From JARYLZ01 sp964388275 (GTDB lineage: Bacteria > Bacteroidota > Ignavibacteria > SZUA-365): a DNA stretch of 64,000 bases. The position numbers were made by a program, and so were the translations under genes. This document shows positions 63,716-64,000 of this stretch, in pieces. Where the stretch lies: the NCBI GenBank assembly GCA_964388275.1, contig CAYLZD010000014.1, positions 26,352 through 90,351 of the forward strand. Direction: 5' to 3'. The notes beneath the pieces were generated by a model that had not been told where the DNA came from, did no database searches, and saw only the letters and a list, made by a program, of their open reading frames with translations. How positions within the stretch are numbered: position 1 is the stretch's first letter; the number at the start of each line of letters is the position of its first letter.

Positions 63716-63834
63716 CCCGGGGTTGACGCGAAGCGTCTACCCCGGGCGGGTAAGGTGAAACGGCTACCCGGGGCGGGTTGGGTGAAACGTCAACCTCGGC
63801 GGGCGGGACGATCACGCGAACATCAGCCCTCCCC
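63716..63834 (+). repeat. GC-rich spacer with about three 28-bp units
   Basis: Between the two 166-bp copies are roughly three tandem units of about 28 bp with the pattern TACCCGGGGCGGGT followed by GGGTGAAACG, next to a palindrome-like CCCGGGG...CCCCGGG. No gene is supported. Confidence 0.7.
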
Positions 63835-64000
63835 TCCCGCCACGGGTAGCGCCTTCGGCACAACCCATGGCTCGGATGATGAAACGCCTTCGGCGTATGC
63901 ATTTATCCTGCAGGGATTCCATCATTCGAGCCCGGGGATGACGCAGAAACCGTTGGACGTTGGACGAGAATCGTATCCCGAAGGGATTATTTCATATTAG
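63835..64000 (+). repeat. 166-bp mosaic repeat, copy 2 (reaches the window edge)
   Basis: Second copy of 63550-63715, at the same offset to the last base of the window, so it may continue beyond it. It keeps the ACGCC-TTC-GGCGT hairpin and the TTGGACG heptamers. Confidence 0.9.

Noticed and set aside
63702..63902. 66-codon minus-strand frame in the terminal repeats
   Set aside because: Lies inside the repeat mosaic; repeats of this sort often produce spurious small frames.

Overview
The window looks like chromosome from a free-living member of the Bacteroidota/Chlorobiota side of the FCB group (Kapabacteria- or Ignavibacteria-like). The evidence is C-terminal type IX secretion (T9SS) sorting domains on two secreted proteins (2-2611 and 17355-20069), many outer-membrane beta-barrels ending in an aromatic residue, a glutaminyl-tRNA synthetase, several starts without a clear Shine-Dalgarno, and A+T-poor, densely packed coding DNA. 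The assignment is inference from gene content; no rRNA or tRNA gene is visible.

Left part (1-17.3 kb). A truncated secreted 14-repeat (probable beta-propeller) T9SS cargo is followed by a YciI-like protein and PepD dipeptidase (both minus), a 1,203-residue TPR protein, a ZIP metal transporter, and a run of DUF58 protein, membrane transglutaminase, unknown exported protein and MoxR ATPase. That run resembles the MoxR/DUF58/transglutaminase gene sets of other bacteria but contains an extra exported protein. greA follows, with a strong promoter and a terminator-like hairpin placed almost at the predicted transcription start.

Middle part (17.3-42.1 kb). Mostly minus-strand housekeeping: T9SS-exported M1 aminopeptidase, outer-membrane protein, Ppx/GppA, a heptosyltransferase-like GT9, deoxynucleoside kinase, folK-folB, ComEC with an M50-like protease, a phosphomutase-like enzyme, Dtd, a stand-alone (p)ppGpp-hydrolase-like HD protein, and a secreted GH57-like protein that seems to lack its catalytic residues. 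Plus-strand genes include a lipoprotein, an unknown envelope protein, glnS and a GT39-type membrane glycosyltransferase; gltX is on the minus strand. A 363-bp gap (40650-41012) holds four adjacent hairpins, two with GNRA loops, and may encode a structured RNA.

Right part (42.3-63.5 kb). This is the most interesting region: a four-gene cassette present twice in tandem. Each copy encodes, in order, an outer-membrane beta-barrel of about 590 aa, a giant exported protein of about 1,820 aa, an exported fibronectin-III protein of about 690 aa, and a small exported protein of about 275 aa that is a free-standing version of the giant protein's N-terminus. The giant proteins carry about seven carboxypeptidase-regulatory-like modules, then about 750 residues of repeated beta-rich sequence I do not recognise, ending in a conserved four-cysteine cluster. 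I infer a cell-surface assembly built on its own barrel. Short tandem repeats begin at or beside three of the cassette stop codons, and a 166-bp mosaic repeat occurs twice at the right end.
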